From assembly GCA_009993495.1 (NCBI GenBank), contig JAACTI010000118.1:1-8148 (forward strand): a stretch of 8,148 nt of DNA, given 5' to 3'. Both the position numbers and the translations under genes were made by a program. Below are positions 6,888 to 8,148 of the stretch, in pieces. Under the pieces are notes generated by a model, which was not told the DNA's origin, made no database searches, and was given only the letters and a program-made list of their open reading frames with translations. This DNA is from Deltaproteobacteria bacterium. GTDB lineage: Bacteria > Desulfobacterota > Desulfuromonadia > Desulfuromonadales > Geopsychrobacteraceae. The first letter of the stretch is position 1. Every line of letters starts with the position of its first letter.

Positions 6888-6903
6888 CGGGTACTCGTAC
6901 CCG
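6888..6903. terminator. Short perfect palindrome between convergent genes, possible bidirectional terminator
   Basis: CGGGTA (6888-6893) and TACCCG (6898-6903) form a perfect 6-bp stem with a CTCG loop, ten bases after the cysA stop. It lies in the 101-base gap between the convergent cysA and E2 genes, where a terminator is expected. There is no T-run on either side, so it is a weak candidate. GTACCCG (6858-6864) and GGGTAC (6975-6980) nearby could pair in alternative ways. Nothing else in the gap was recognised. Confidence 0.3.
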
Positions 6904-6979
6904 GTACTGGCGATCATCCTGCCTTACTGACACGAAAAATCCCTGCGCAATCTTACGAAATCCTATGCGTTACAGGGTA

Positions 6980-8148
6980 CTAGAGCAGCAGTTTTAAAGG
7001 ATTTTCCAGCGCCTGGCAGATCCAGCGTAAAAAGCGCGCGCCATCAGCCCCGTCGATCACCCGGTGGTCATAGGTTAAACCCAGGGGCAACATCAGTTGC
7101 GGGGTAAATTCCTTTCCGTTCCACACCGGCTGTATTTCGCTCGCGGCCACGCCTAAAATTGCCACCTGCGGCGGGTAGACAATCGGCGTGAAGGCCGTGC
7201 CGCCGATACCACCTAGATTACTGATGGTAAAGGTGCCACCTTCCAGCTGCTGCGGCTTGACCTTGCGCGTTCGGCTCAGTTCGGCGAGTTCGTTAAGTTC
7301 ATTGGCAATTTTTCCCAGCCCCTTGTCTTCGGGTTGGCGCAATACCGGCACCAGCAAGCCATTGGGGGTATCGACGGCGACACCGATGTTGATGTACTGC
7401 TGGAACACCAGTTCACCCTGGGCGAGATCGAGTACGCTGTTAAACTGCGGGAAAGTCTGCAAGGCACAGGCACAGACTTTGACCAAGAGTGCGGTCATGG
7501 TCATTTTAGTGTCCGTCTGTGCGCCCTGATTGAATTGTTGACGAAAGTCTTCGATGGGGCCAATCGCCGCCTTATCAAATTGGGTCACCATGGGGATATG
7601 TGTCCAGGCCCGTCCCATAGATTCGGCCGTCAGTTCACGTACCCGTGACAATTTTTCCCGCCGGACTTCGCCAAAACGACTGAAATCGGGCAAAGGCAAA
7701 GCAAGGGTGCTGTCGCCGACCCCGCTCGCCTGACCCTGTAGACTGATTTTGACAAATTTGTTGATATCGCCCGCGTTGATGCGCCCCCGTGGGCCGCTGC
7801 CCTCGACTCGAAGAATATCCACCCCCAATTCCCGGGCTAGACGGCGCACGGAAGGTGCCGCCGGAGCGACTTGCTGCTCCCCGGTCAGGGGCTGAAAAGA
7901 GCCCTCATCCTGGGTAACAGCAGGCTTGTCTGCGCGTACAGCATTGGCTGCTGGCTGCACCGCAACTTTGGGCTCAGATTCAGGTTCTTTTTCCTGTTCC
8001 GGCTCCGTCTTTGGCTCCTCAGGCTGAGGCGCCTGCTGCCCCGCGGGTTCCTCCGCTGCGTCAGAACCGGCATCCTCCGCCGGATCGGTTTCCAGGGACA
8101 TGAGACTCTGGCCCACTTTGACCCTGTCCCCTTCAGCGATGAGAATTT
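6980..8148 (-). CDS. aceF: Dihydrolipoyllysine acyltransferase (E2), likely pyruvate dehydrogenase AceF; N-terminus outside window
   Basis: This is the E2 core subunit of a 2-oxo acid dehydrogenase complex, which transfers an acyl group (acetyl, if pyruvate dehydrogenase) from lipoyl-lysine to CoA. The frame stays open to the right edge, so the gene is partial; GTG at 8116 is internal. Residues here are counted from that GTG. The visible N-terminal piece (ILIAEGDRVKVGQSLMSLE) looks like the end of a lipoyl domain. A flexible Ala/Pro/Glu-rich linker follows at about 12-85. The E1/E3-binding domain is at about 88-122 (SVRRLARELGVDILRVEGSG, then PRGRI). The catalytic domain runs from about 150 to 378, with active-site motif DHRVIDG at 350-356. 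The C-terminus ENPLKLLL is typical. The domain order and 'LSRVRELTAESM...THIPMVTQFD' favour pyruvate dehydrogenase over 2-oxoglutarate dehydrogenase, but the partner E1 gene is not visible. It converges on cysA and has no functional link to the sulfate genes. Confidence 0.93.
   Translation of the reverse strand, partial: ILIAEGDRVKVGQSLMSLETDPAEDAGSDAAEEPAGQQAPQPEEPKTEPEQEKEPESEPKVAVQPAANAVRADKPAVTQDEGSFQPLTGEQQVAPAAPSVRRLARELGVDILRVEGSGPRGRINAGDINKFVKISLQGQASGVGDSTLALPLPDFSRFGEVRREKLSRVRELTAESMGRAWTHIPMVTQFDKAAIGPIEDFRQQFNQGAQTDTKMTMTALLVKVCACALQTFPQFNSVLDLAQGELVFQQYINIGVAVDTPNGLLVPVLRQPEDKGLGKIANELNELAELSRTRKVKPQQLEGGTFTISNLGGIGGTAFTPIVYPPQVAILGVAASEIQPVWNGKEFTPQLMLPLGLTYDHRVIDGADGARFLRWICQALENPLKLLL

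Noticed and set aside
6930..6975. Possible terminator for the E2 gene (CGCA/TGCG stem followed by a T-run on the minus strand)
   Set aside because: The stem is only about four pairs with a long loop and is separated from the T-run, so it does not meet a reasonable intrinsic-terminator pattern.
8070..8148. Apparent lipoyl domain lacking the lipoylated lysine (LETD followed by PAEDAG instead of a DKA motif)
   Set aside because: The visible segment fits better as the closing half of a lipoyl domain (GDRVKVGQSLMSLE then linker), so the lysine should lie beyond the window. The complete gene would settle it.

Overview
This window carries a nearly complete assimilatory sulfate uptake and activation locus, with one unrelated gene converging on it from the right. 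It is gene-dense. The longest stretch without a gene is about 170 bases, and every gene is a recognisable member of a well-known family. The fused CysN-CysC protein, the CysD sequence, the Sbp/CysT/CysW/CysA transporter set and a three-domain type E2 acyltransferase point to a Gram-negative bacterium of proteobacterial type. A gammaproteobacterium or a member of the Desulfuromonadota are both plausible, and the sequence alone does not settle which.

Layout. Positions 6-2824 on the + strand hold cysD and cysNC, overlapping by one base. Together they encode ATP sulfurylase plus a fused APS kinase, which make APS and then PAPS from sulfate and ATP. Positions 2825-2993 are an intergenic leader with two possible stem-loops and no convincing ORF. 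Positions 2994-6878 hold sbp (periplasmic sulfate-binding protein), cysT and cysW (the two permeases) and cysA (ATPase), all on the + strand. The three genes after sbp are tightly packed. An 86-base spacer between sbp and cysT contains a pair of facing hairpins that look like a REP/BIME-type palindromic repeat. Positions 6879-6979 are a short convergent intergenic region. Positions 6980-8148 on the - strand hold the C-terminal part of a 2-oxo acid dehydrogenase E2 (most likely pyruvate dehydrogenase AceF), whose N-terminus lies beyond the window.

How the genes work together. Sbp captures sulfate in the periplasm, CysT/CysW form the membrane channel and CysA drives import with ATP. CysD with the CysN part of CysNC adenylates the imported sulfate to APS, and the CysC part phosphorylates APS to PAPS for reduction. 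The bases TGA at 1-3, immediately before cysD, may be the stop codon of a preceding gene, but nothing of that gene is visible.

No clearly new system is present. The points most worth a second look are the double palindrome between sbp and cysT, a possible degenerate relative of it just upstream of sbp, the long inverted repeat in the sbp leader, the change in codon preference between the cysD-cysNC block and the sbp block, and several substitutions in the APS kinase domain.
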